In this document: one piece after another, positions 1 to 5,699 of the stretch
How positions within the stretch are numbered: the first letter of the stretch is position 1
How the letters are laid out: each line of letters starts with the position of its first letter
NCBI GenBank assembly: GCA_023136725.1
Contig: JAGLQR010000128.1
Location: forward strand, 1-5,699
Reading direction: 5' to 3'
Origin: Candidatus Aminicenantota bacterium
GTDB taxonomy: Bacteria; Acidobacteriota; Aminicenantia; UBA2199
Length of the DNA: 5,699 nt
Position numbers and translations under genes: made by a program
Notes under the pieces: generated by a model
Told to the model about the DNA's origin: nothing
Database searches by the model: none
What the model saw: the letters and a program-made list of their open reading frames with translations, nothing else

Positions 1-317
1 TTATAATTTTTAAAATAGTCCACATCTATCATCAAAATAGATATGAATGCTCCGTAACGGGATGCACGCCTCCACTCCTCTTCAAACTTTTCGTCAAATC
101 CCCTTCTGTTCGTTACACCGGTAAGAGGATCATTTCGCACCAGTGTTTCCAATTGGGCATTAGCAGCCTCCAATTCCACTGTCCGTTTTGCCACAAGATC
201 TTCCAGTTTGGATTTTTGTTCTCTCAGAACATAAGTCTTCATGTAGAGGAGAAAAACTACCAGCACAAGGAGCAGCAGCCCTCCAATAATAATCCATATA
301 ACTTCAGAAGATAGCAT
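1..317 (-). CDS. Membrane-anchored diguanylate cyclase (GGDEF), C-terminus cut by window edge
   Basis: Family role: GGDEF proteins join two GTP into cyclic di-GMP at the inner membrane. I see 105 codons. Residues 6-25 form one very hydrophobic membrane helix. Residues 31-62 are charged and heptad-like, probably the signalling coiled coil. From residue 63 comes the GGDEF-domain opening: DPLTGVTNRRGFD (63-75), then RRASRYG (83-89) and LMIDVDYFK (95-103), where Asp98 is the expected first metal ligand. The GGDEF signature itself and the rest of the catalytic domain lie outside the window, so activity cannot be judged. The ATG at 317-315 is chosen because an in-frame TGA (323-321) lies just upstream. 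Its ribosome binding site is weak (only a GAG close to the ATG). No sensor domain precedes the helix, so input would come through the membrane segment or a partner. It is divergent from the propeller gene. Confidence 0.9.
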   Translation of the reverse strand, partial: MLSSEVIWIIIGGLLLLVLVVFLLYMKTYVLREQKSKLEDLVAKRTVELEAANAQLETLVRNDPLTGVTNRRGFDEKFEEEWRRASRYGAFISILMIDVDYFKNY

Positions 318-413
318 ATCTCAATAATTGTATCATAATGAAACCTTTTCCTTCCGGAATAAATAACAATTTTCTCCCTTTTCCGTATAACTTACGTTGA
401 GACCATGCACATC

Positions 414-442
414 TGTAAAATAAATTTTTTATTCCGTATAAT
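414..442 (+). promoter_or_regulatory. Candidate sigma70-type promoter for the propeller gene
   Basis: A perfect TATAAT sits at 437-442. Seventeen bases upstream, TGTAAA (414-419) is only a poor -35 match (three of six). Transcription would start near 449-450 and give a leader of about 23 bases that includes the ribosome binding site. A second possible pair lies upstream: ATAACA (363-368) and TATAAC (386-391), also with a 17-base spacer. Both -10 boxes are embedded in the repeated TTCCGTATAA word, so a regulator bound there could cover the promoter. The sigma factor preference of this organism is unknown. Confidence 0.4.
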
Positions 443-457
443 TAACAATAACGTCCC

Positions 458-465
458 AGGGAGGA
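458..465 (+). promoter_or_regulatory. Ribosome binding site of the propeller gene
   Basis: AGGGAGGA, with GGAGG at 460-464, lies 8 bases before the ATG at 473. It is a near-ideal Shine-Dalgarno sequence. Together with the signal peptide that begins at this codon, it fixes the start of the gene. Confidence 0.85.
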
Positions 466-472
466 ATTTATC

Positions 473-532
473 ATGAAACGTTTATTCTTAACTATTTTTC
501 TTATTTCAATTCTGGTTTTAGGCCTGAATGCG
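473..532 (+). other. Sec signal peptide of the propeller protein
   Basis: Residues 1-20: Met-Lys-Arg, then a run of Leu/Ile/Phe (LFLTIFLISILVLGL), then Asn-Ala before Lys-Lys. The predicted signal peptidase I cut is after Ala20. There is no Cys near the site, which argues against a lipoprotein. The exact cut position is inferred. Confidence 0.8.
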
Positions 533-3500
533 AAAAAAGTTGATATAGAATCTTCACCCGTAGAGAAAGCATTGAGTGGACTGAAGTTCAGGTCCATAGG
601 CCCCGCCTTCATGTCCGGAAGAATAGCAGATCTTGCTATCGATCCGAAGGATACAAAGACATGGTATGTGGCTGTCGGCTCCGGCGGTGTCTGGAAAACA
701 ACCAATTCAGGTACAACTTTTAAACCGATCTTTGACGCCCAATCCTCATATTCCATCGGATGCATTACTATCGATCCGAACAATTCTAACATCATCTGGG
801 TAGGGAGCGGAGAAAATGTCAGCGGACGTCACGTAGGATATGGTGATGGAGTCTATAAAAGTGCTGATGGAGGACAATCCTGGAAAAATATGGGATTAAA
901 GAAAAGTGAACATATTGATAAAATAGTTATCGACCCAACAAATTCAGATATAATCTTTGTAGCAGCTGAGGGACCTTTATGGTCGGCTGGCGGTGAGAGA
1001 GGAATTTTTAAAAGTATCGATGGAGGGGAAACGTGGAAAGCATCCCTGGCAATAGATAAAGATACCGGAGCAACTGATATAGTAATGGATCCGAGAGATC
1101 CGAAAATACTTTATGCAGCCGCACATCAACGGAGACGTCATGTATCTGCATTGATAAACGGCGGGCCCGGTTCAGCCATTTACAAAACATATGATGGAGG
1201 AGAGAACTGGGCAAAAATTACAAAGGGCCTTCCGAAGGAAAACCTCGGACAGATCGCCCTGGCAATATCTCCTCAAAGGCCCGATGTTATTTATGCTTCA
1301 GTTGAGACTGCTATCAGGAAGATCACATTCTACCGCTCTTCCGACGGAGGACAGAACTGGAAAAAGAAAGCATCCTACAATACTCCCGGCACCGGCCCCC
1401 ACTACTATCAGGAGCTATTTGCATCGCCTCATCAATTCGACAAAATATATTCAATGGAGATCAATATCCTTTTCAGCAATGACGGAGGAGGGACATGGGG
1501 AAAGATCAGTGAAGATAAAAAGCATGGAGATAATCATGCCCTTGCATTCCATCCGGATGAACCCGGTTACCTACTTGCCGGAAGTGACGGCGGCATATAT
1601 GAGACATGGGATATGGGAAAGAGCTGGAGATACATATCAAATCTCCCGATCACACAATACTATCGTATCGCTGTTGATAATGAAAAACCGTTCTACAATG
1701 TGTTGGGCGGGACTCAGGATAATTGCACACAATTAGGACCCTCAAGAACAACGAGAAGAGATGGAATATGGAATAGTGACTGGAGGATAACGATGGGTGG
1801 TGACGGCTACACCTGCCAGTTCGACCCGAAAGATCCGAATATTATGTACACAGAAGCACAGGTCGGTTATATGATCCGTTATGATAAGAGGAATGGAGAC
1901 AGTGTTCCGATCAGACCTATAGAAGAACCGGGTGAGGATGCGAACAGGTGGAATTGGGACGCTCCTCTGATAATAAGCCCTCACAATTCGAACAGATTAT
2001 ATTTCCCGTCTCAAAGGCTTTACAAGAGTGAAGACCGTGGAGACACATGGACTGCTATAAGCGGAGACCTCTCAAAAGGTATCAACCGTCTTGAGGAAAA
2101 GTTCATGGGGAGGAGCTGGAGTATAAATGCTGTCTGGGACAACGATGCAATGTCATATTATAGTAATGTGGTCACGATCGATGAATCTCCTCTGATGGAA
2201 GGGCTGATCTATTGCGGAACTGATGACGGTTTGATCCAGGTAACTGATGATGGAGGAAAGAACTGGAGGAAGATAGACAAGTTCCCGGGAATCCCTTATG
2301 GTACATTTGTTAACGAAGTCATGGCTTCGAAACATGAAAGAGATACAGTTTATGCTCTTTTCGATGACCATAAAAGGGGTAATTTCAAACCCTATATTCT
2401 CAAAAGCATGGATAGAGGGAAAAGCTGGAAATCAATAACAGGAAATATCCCTGACAAATATATACTATGGAGTATCGAGCAGGACCATGTGGATAAAGAT
2501 ATCCTCTTCCTCGGGACCGAGTTTGGTGTCCATTGCACCATTACCGGGGGCAACAATTGGATGCCACTTAAAAGCGGGATCCCCACGATAGCAGTCAGAG
2601 ATATAAAAATACAGAAAAGAGAGAACGATCTGGTCTGCGGTACATTCGGCAGAGGATTCTATATTCTCGATGATTATTCACCACTCAGAAAGATCAATGA
2701 AACTGAGCTGAAAAAAGATTTCATCCTCTTCCCTGTTAAACCCGCACTTCAATTCAATCTGATGAGAGTATCCGGGGGCGGCCAGGGACATACTTTCTTT
2801 CAAGGGAAAAATCCGAAGTATGGAACAACAATAACATATTATATGAAAGAATCTCTAAAGAGCACTAAAGATCTGAGAAAGAAGAGAGAAAAGGAATTGG
2901 CAAAAGCAGGAAAGGATGTTCCTTTCCCAGGATGGGATAACATTAAAAAAGAGGAAAGAGAAGTATCCCCCAAACTTATACTTCAGATAACAAATGAAAA
3001 AGATGAAGTGATAAGACGTCTTGATGTTTCTGCGAAAAAGGGATTACACCGGGTCAACTGGGATCTTAGAGAATCATCTCAGAATGAAGTACGTCTGAGT
3101 ATTCCCAAATCCTCTTCTCCTTTTTCCTATTCATGGAGATACAGACGGAGAGGACATACTGTCCTGCCGGGGAAATATTATGTAACAGCATATAGGATGA
3201 CCGATGGAGCTATGAAACCTGTTTCTCAAAAAGAATCCATATCTTGTTTACCTATGGCAGGGAAAGAACTGCCGGATGCTGTAATGAAAGATATTTCAGC
3301 TTTTTATGATAAGTATATGAAACTTGACCGTGATTTCACAGCTCTCTCTTCGGTTATCGGGAAGATGAATGAAGGCCTGAAGTATATGAAGAAGGCATTA
3401 CCGGAAACAAGGAAAGATAATGGAAACTTCCTCGCAGATATAATTGCTATGGAAGGTAAACTAAAAGATATCTCAAATGAGCTTTGGGGCGATTCTACAA

Positions 3501-3748
3501 AGCGGAACAGGAGTGAACCGGCGAAACCTGGGATCTCAAGTTATTTCTGGGATCTGGGAAGCAAATTCGGATCAATATTGAGGCCTGTCCGGGACTATGA
3601 GAAAACTAAATTGGAAAAAATCAGAGGAATGTTCATGACTGTTAAAAATAAGGTAAGGCTAATTCAGAAAGAAGATTTTGCTAAACTTATAAAACGTGCA
3701 AAAGAATTAGGAGCACCCTGGATCCCCGGATTCGGACTTAACGAGTAA
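473..3748 (+). CDS. Secreted BNR/Vps10-like beta-propeller protein (COG4447-type), function unknown
   Basis: 1091 residues, exported. Residues 1-20 are a Sec signal peptide (KR, hydrophobic core, likely cut after LNA); there is no lipobox. The mature protein opens with GLKFRSIGPAFMSGRIADLAIDP (split here as 36-46 and 47-58), the usual start of this family. About eleven Asp-box motifs (SxDxGxxW type) lie between residues 75 and 696, suggesting two stacked beta-propellers. The family's conserved joint follows blade repeats: GGTQDN (412-417), DGIWNSDW (430-437) and GGDGYTCQFDP (442-452). Residues 783-830 hold a TYYMKE segment and a Lys/Glu-rich stretch. Residues 832-925 look Ig-like (RVNWDLR 860-866, LPGKYYVTAY 898-907). 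The remainder is largely helical and ends in PWIPGF. Related proteins are often labelled glycosyl hydrolase or sortilin-like, but I see no catalytic residues, so I assign no enzyme activity. No type IX sorting domain or membrane anchor is visible, so it is probably periplasmic or released. Family placement is firm; the role is unknown. Confidence 0.9.
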   Translation: MKRLFLTIFLISILVLGLNAKKVDIESSPVEKALSGLKFRSIGPAFMSGRIADLAIDPKDTKTWYVAVGSGGVWKTTNSGTTFKPIFDAQSSYSIGCITIDPNNSNIIWVGSGENVSGRHVGYGDGVYKSADGGQSWKNMGLKKSEHIDKIVIDPTNSDIIFVAAEGPLWSAGGERGIFKSIDGGETWKASLAIDKDTGATDIVMDPRDPKILYAAAHQRRRHVSALINGGPGSAIYKTYDGGENWAKITKGLPKENLGQIALAISPQRPDVIYASVETAIRKITFYRSSDGGQNWKKKASYNTPGTGPHYYQELFASPHQFDKIYSMEINILFSNDGGGTWGKISEDKKHGDNHALAFHPDEPGYLLAGSDGGIYETWDMGKSWRYISNLPITQYYRIAVDNEKPFYNVLGGTQDNCTQLGPSRTTRRDGIWNSDWRITMGGDGYTCQFDPKDPNIMYTEAQVGYMIRYDKRNGDSVPIRPIEEPGEDANRWNWDAPLIISPHNSNRLYFPSQRLYKSEDRGDTWTAISGDLSKGINRLEEKFMGRSWSINAVWDNDAMSYYSNVVTIDESPLMEGLIYCGTDDGLIQVTDDGGKNWRKIDKFPGIPYGTFVNEVMASKHERDTVYALFDDHKRGNFKPYILKSMDRGKSWKSITGNIPDKYILWSIEQDHVDKDILFLGTEFGVHCTITGGNNWMPLKSGIPTIAVRDIKIQKRENDLVCGTFGRGFYILDDYSPLRKINETELKKDFILFPVKPALQFNLMRVSGGGQGHTFFQGKNPKYGTTITYYMKESLKSTKDLRKKREKELAKAGKDVPFPGWDNIKKEEREVSPKLILQITNEKDEVIRRLDVSAKKGLHRVNWDLRESSQNEVRLSIPKSSSPFSYSWRYRRRGHTVLPGKYYVTAYRMTDGAMKPVSQKESISCLPMAGKELPDAVMKDISAFYDKYMKLDRDFTALSSVIGKMNEGLKYMKKALPETRKDNGNFLADIIAMEGKLKDISNELWGDSTKRNRSEPAKPGISSYFWDLGSKFGSILRPVRDYEKTKLEKIRGMFMTVKNKVRLIQKEDFAKLIKRAKELGAPWIPGFGLNE
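695..2560 (+). repeat. Array of about eleven Asp-box (BNR) blade motifs inside the propeller gene
   Basis: Motifs in order, by residue: KTTNSGTTF 75-83 (degenerate), KSADGGQSW 129-137, KSIDGGETW 180-188, KTYDGGENW 238-246, RSSDGGQNW 288-296, SNDGGGTW 335-342, TWDMGKSW 378-385, KSEDRGDTW 518-526, TDDGGKNW 591-598, KSMDRGKSW 644-652 and TITGGNNW 689-696 (degenerate). The spacing is mostly about 45-60 residues, with one long gap (385-518) that holds the conserved joint between the two presumed propellers. Asp boxes mark a turn between blade strands; they are structural, not catalytic. At the DNA level the copies have diverged, so this is an old protein repeat rather than a recent duplication. 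Confidence 0.85.
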
Positions 3749-3805
3749 AAACATATTCTTGTTCCTGGTTTAGATGTAATAAGCCGGGGATGGGAATGTT
3801 TTTTT
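3749..3805 (+). terminator. Intrinsic terminator of the propeller gene
   Basis: Immediately after the TAA, the arm 3749-3768 (AAAACAT ... TCCTGG) pairs with 3784-3802 (CCGGGGATGGGAATGTT). The stem is about 19 pairs with a two-base bulge and a 15-base loop, and it runs into seven T's at 3799-3805. Several pairs are G-U in the plus-strand RNA. On the minus strand they become C-A mismatches, so the hairpin should work mainly for the plus-strand gene and only weakly for the convergent gene ending at 3828. Confidence 0.75.
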
Positions 3806-3827
3806 ATATTCTCACGACCTGATATAT

Positions 3828-4091
3828 TTATGGATTGGTTTTGTGTCTGACAATTCCGTAGGCAATTCCCCACAGAGCCCCTATCAGAAAAACTATAAAA
3901 ATGGAGGTGAAAACAGCCGGATCTGTATGGATATTAAAAATGCTATTAACAAGATCAGAAATACCTGAACTAAAACTTTCAAAAAATTTGTATAAACCCG
4001 GAAATCCGGGTCGTACAAATTCAACCAGTATTATCCCTGCTACCATTGAGACTATTGCAGCACCTCCATGAGAGGCAGCAGATTTTTTCAT
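3828..4091 (-). CDS. Small two-helix membrane protein, unrecognised
   Basis: 87 residues; I do not recognise the family. The start at 4091 (MKKSAASHGG) is preferred over an in-frame ATG at 4118 because AAGGAG lies six bases before it. Two hydrophobic segments are visible: about residues 10-26 (AAIVSMVAGIILVEFV region) and 59-81 (VFTSIFIVFLIGALWGIAYG region). Lys2-Lys3 and Arg82-His83-Lys84 at the two ends suggest both termini are cytoplasmic, with an outside loop (27-58) rich in Phe, Ser and Gly and containing PGFPG (28-32). There is no cysteine and no known motif. The gene follows the hybrid kinase in the same direction, 94 bases after its stop. It may be co-transcribed with it or have its own promoter, and a link in function is only inferred. 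It is odd in carrying a terminator-like hairpin within codons 24-36. The good ribosome site and the coherent membrane topology argue that it is a real gene. Confidence 0.7.
   Translation of the reverse strand: MKKSAASHGGAAIVSMVAGIILVEFVRPGFPGLYKFFESFSSGISDLVNSIFNIHTDPAVFTSIFIVFLIGALWGIAYGIVRHKTNP
3981..4021 (-). repeat. Terminator-like hairpin inside the small membrane-protein gene
   Basis: A 37-base interrupted palindrome at 3985-4021 has outer arms AATTTGTA (3985-3992) and TACAAATT (4014-4021), which match perfectly. The inner arms ACCCGG (3996-4001) and CCGGGT (4006-4011) also match perfectly. There is a 3/2-base internal loop and a 4-base apical loop. Read on the minus strand, it is followed directly by six T's (3986-3981), the layout of an intrinsic terminator. 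On the plus strand no T-run follows. It encodes residues 24-36 of the small protein. Whether it terminates, attenuates or is neutral is not known. Confidence 0.65.
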
Positions 4092-4097
4092 ATCGAT

Positions 4098-4115
4098 CTC
4101 CTTATGTTCATTATA
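4098..4115 (-). promoter_or_regulatory. -10 box and ribosome binding site of the small membrane-protein gene
   Basis: Minus-strand AAGGAG at 4103-4098 is six bases from the ATG at 4091, a strong ribosome site that decides the start. A perfect TATAAT lies at 4115-4110, but the best -35-like word (CTGAGA) has an overlong 19-base spacer. The predicted RNA would begin almost at the ribosome site itself. The ribosome site is reliable; the promoter is tentative. Confidence 0.5.
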
Positions 4116-4150
4116 CAAAAAAATTAAGAAAATATCTCAGGACAATACCT

Positions 4151-4179
4151 TTGACAAAGTGAACAGTCTTATTTTTAAT
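4151..4179 (+). promoter_or_regulatory. Promoter-like sequence facing into the 3' end of the kinase gene (antisense)
   Basis: TTGACA (4151-4156), a 17-base spacer and TTTAAT (4174-4179) make a near-consensus sigma70 promoter on the plus strand. Transcription would begin close to 4186 and run antisense to the kinase stop codon and receiver domain. No credible plus-strand gene follows, so the product would be an antisense RNA if it is used at all. AT-rich spacers give chance matches. Confidence 0.35.
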
Positions 4180-4185
4180 ATGGAA

Positions 4186-5699
4186 CTATTCTTTGAGTAT
4201 TTTATTTATCAGCATGCTCAATTCTTCTATTATATACGGCTTGGGGATAGCACCCTTAAATCCGAATTTTTTATAATCTGCAATAATAGGATCAATAGAA
4301 TACCCGCTGGTGGCTATCGCTTTTACGTCAGGATCATTTTTAAGAAGTTCTTTAATAACCTCTTTCCCCCCCATGCCATTCGGGATGGTCAGATCCAGAA
4401 TTACACAATCAAAGGGATCTTGAGAATTTTTTGCATTTTTGTAGAGTACTATTGCTTCTTCACCATCTTTTGCTTCTTCAACTATATAACCGAGATGTTC
4501 CAGCAGCCCGCCCGAAGCGCTTAATATCATTTCATCATCATCCATTAAAAGTATTTTCCCCTTGCCCGAAACAACATTATTTTCTTTTTGATCTTTTTTC
4601 AGTACTTTTGTTTTCAAAGCCGGCAAATAAACACAAAAAGTCGTTGATTTCCCCAATTCTGATTCTACGGTGATCAAACCGTCATGATTTTTTATTATAG
4701 AGAAAGCTGTTGCAAGGCCCAGGCCTCCCCCTTTCTGCTTGGTCGTAAAAAACGGATCGAAAATATTTTTCAATTGAGATTCCGGAACACCGATCCCCCG
4801 ATCTTTGAACTCCATTCTAATATATCTGTTTTTATTCAGAGGAAGATCTTTTATCTCTTTTTTGTCAAGATTTTCAGCACTCACGCTGATCGTTCCGCCC
4901 TCCGGCATTGCCTGAACCGCATTAATAATTATATTCTGGATAACCTGACTTATCTGTCCTTTATCGATATCAGCTTCCCGGAGATTTTCAGAAATATGGA
5001 AATCACACTTAACATTAGAACCGCTTAAAGTGAAGTTCACTGTCTCTTCAAGAAGTTCATTGATAGATGCAGGATTTTTTATCGGAGCATTACCTTTGGA
5101 AAAAGTGAGAAGTTGCTGTGTAAGATCTTTTGCTCTTAAAATAGCTGACTCCATCTCTTTTAACTTTGAAACACGTTTGGAATCATCATCTTTATAAAGT
5201 TCAAAAAGTCCTATATTTACCAGTATAGAAGCCAGTATATTATTGAAGTCATGAGCAATACCCCCAGCCAGGATAGCCAACGATTCAAGTTTGTCTGCCT
5301 TTTTCAACTCTTCTTCAATTTTTTTCTTCATTGATATATCAATATAAATTCCGACTATACCCTGTAGTTTCCCTCTTATTTTTACCGGAGAACCGGAGAC
5401 AATAACATTCACCGGTGAACCATCTTTTCTATACCGGACAGTTTCATGAGGATAAACTGCTTCCCCTGATAAAACTCTTTTTGTGAATTTTTTTGCTTCC
5501 TTCAGATATTCCCTATCTGTAATAAGATCATCAATATTTTTCCCTACCACCTCTTCATGCAAATACCCGAACATTTTTTCAGCTCCGGGATTCCACTCTA
5601 CTATATGATGGGACGAATCAAGGAGTACAATCGCCTCAGGTATATTATTCAGAAAAGATTCCAGTAATTTCTGCCTTTTTTCAGCATCAAGAACAGCCT
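4186..5699 (-). CDS. Hybrid sensor histidine kinase (PAS-HisKA-HATPase-REC), N-terminus beyond window edge
   Basis: 503 codons are visible; the frame stays open to the right edge, so the internal Met at 5574 is not the start. Numbering from the first full codon: residues 10-122 are a PAS domain (WNPGAEKMFGY 35-45, YRKDGSPV 89-96). HisKA carries GGIAHDFNN with the phosphorylated His149. The ATPase shows the N box (Asn259 in INAVQAMPEGG), G1 DRGIGVP from Asp299, the F box FDPFFTTK (313-320) and G2 GGGLGL (323-328). A C-terminal receiver has Asp386/Asp387, phospho-acceptor Asp435 (LDLTIP), Thr463 and Lys486. All catalytic residues are present, so both kinase and receiver should be active: ATP to His149, then to Asp435, with an unseen phosphotransfer partner possible downstream. 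The linker AEKRQKLLESF at the edge suggests more sensor domains, perhaps another PAS, further upstream. No membrane segment is visible. No response regulator is adjacent. The ligand is unknown. Confidence 0.93.
   Translation of the reverse strand, partial: AVLDAEKRQKLLESFLNNIPEAIVLLDSSHHIVEWNPGAEKMFGYLHEEVVGKNIDDLITDREYLKEAKKFTKRVLSGEAVYPHETVRYRKDGSPVNVIVSGSPVKIRGKLQGIVGIYIDISMKKKIEEELKKADKLESLAILAGGIAHDFNNILASILVNIGLFELYKDDDSKRVSKLKEMESAILRAKDLTQQLLTFSKGNAPIKNPASINELLEETVNFTLSGSNVKCDFHISENLREADIDKGQISQVIQNIIINAVQAMPEGGTISVSAENLDKKEIKDLPLNKNRYIRMEFKDRGIGVPESQLKNIFDPFFTTKQKGGGLGLATAFSIIKNHDGLITVESELGKSTTFCVYLPALKTKVLKKDQKENNVVSGKGKILLMDDDEMILSASGGLLEHLGYIVEEAKDGEEAIVLYKNAKNSQDPFDCVILDLTIPNGMGGKEVIKELLKNDPDVKAIATSGYSIDPIIADYKKFGFKGAIPKPYIIEELSMLINKILKE

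Larger units (their letters stand above)
318..472. promoter_or_regulatory. Divergent intergenic region with repeated TTCCG motifs
   Basis: This stretch separates the minus-strand cyclase start from the plus-strand propeller start and must hold both promoters. Seen directly: a 9-base inverted pair, CGGAATAAA at 355-363 and TTTATTCCG at 428-436. Read in each gene's own direction, the motif ends 37 and 36 bases before the respective ATG. There is also a direct repeat TTCCGTATAA at 381-390 and 432-441, and an 8-base palindrome TTCCGGAA at 352-359. An operator or shared promoter element is inference; AT-rich spacers can give such matches by chance. No open reading frame of note lies here. Confidence 0.5.

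Noticed and set aside
442..795. 117-codon minus-strand reading frame opposite the propeller gene's 5' end
   Set aside because: It overlaps the signal peptide and first blades of a confident gene and runs into the promoter region. It has no domain and no ribosome site.
866..1514. Tandem DNA repeat suggested by recurring GATGGAGGA-like words
   Set aside because: These are the codons of the Asp boxes. Spacing and flanks differ between copies, so they reflect protein repeats and not a DNA repeat array or CRISPR.
1191..1736. 181-codon plus-strand reading frame overlapping the propeller gene
   Set aside because: It lies wholly inside the well-supported propeller gene in another frame, has no ribosome site, and its translation has no recognisable domain. 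It is a shadow frame.
4092..4185. Possible intrinsic terminator between kinase and small membrane protein
   Set aside because: The best pairing (AAATAAGA with TCTTAATTT) has a bulge, no GC content to speak of and a loop of about 40 bases. It is not convincing despite the following T-run.
4159..5028. Three plus-strand reading frames (4159-4524, 4431-4673, 4684-5028) antisense to the kinase
   Set aside because: They are complementary to the kinase's ATPase and receiver coding sequence, which is conserved to the residue. Their products are low-complexity and Phe/Ile/His-rich, as expected of shadow frames. The promoter-like sequence near 4151 is kept only as a possible antisense RNA start.
5572..5574. 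Met codon at 5574 as the start of the kinase gene
   Set aside because: The PAS domain continues in frame upstream of it (NNIPEAIVLLD and WNPGAEK) to the window edge, so this Met is internal.

Overview
The window looks like a chromosomal segment of a Gram-negative bacterium with a moderately low GC content. Genes have clear AGGAG-type ribosome binding sites, a large protein is exported through a Sec signal peptide, and PAS/HisKA/receiver and GGDEF signalling proteins are dense. The hybrid kinase (GGIAHDFNN H-box, C-terminal receiver with the DLTIP and SGYS motifs) is of a type common in deltaproteobacterial and FCB-type environmental genomes. The strong Shine-Dalgarno sites argue mildly against a typical Bacteroidetes. 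The phylum cannot be fixed from this sequence alone.

Layout from left to right. (1) Bases 1-317, minus strand: N-terminal part of a membrane-anchored diguanylate cyclase, cut by the left edge in the middle of its GGDEF domain. (2) Bases 318-472: divergent intergenic region carrying a 9-base inverted motif (CGGAATAAA ... TTTATTCCG) placed almost symmetrically in front of both start codons, plus a direct repeat TTCCGTATAA. (3) Bases 473-3748, plus strand: a 1091-residue secreted protein of the BNR/Vps10-like beta-propeller family, with about eleven Asp-box motifs, an Ig-like segment and a helical C-terminus. It is followed by an intrinsic terminator at 3749-3805. (4) Bases 3828-4091, minus strand: an unrecognised 87-residue protein with two membrane helices, whose coding sequence contains a 37-base hairpin followed by a T-run. 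(5) Bases 4186-5699, minus strand: a hybrid sensor histidine kinase (PAS-HisKA-HATPase-receiver) whose N-terminus lies beyond the right edge.

Two signalling proteins therefore flank one large exported propeller protein. The cyclase and the propeller gene are divergent and may share control elements. The kinase and the small membrane protein are co-directional, and they converge on the propeller gene. Any functional link among them is inference from position. I found no transposase, integrase, CRISPR array, tRNA or rRNA. Overall the window is fairly ordinary. The points most worth a second look are the terminator-like hairpin inside the small membrane-protein gene and the symmetric motif in the divergent promoter region.
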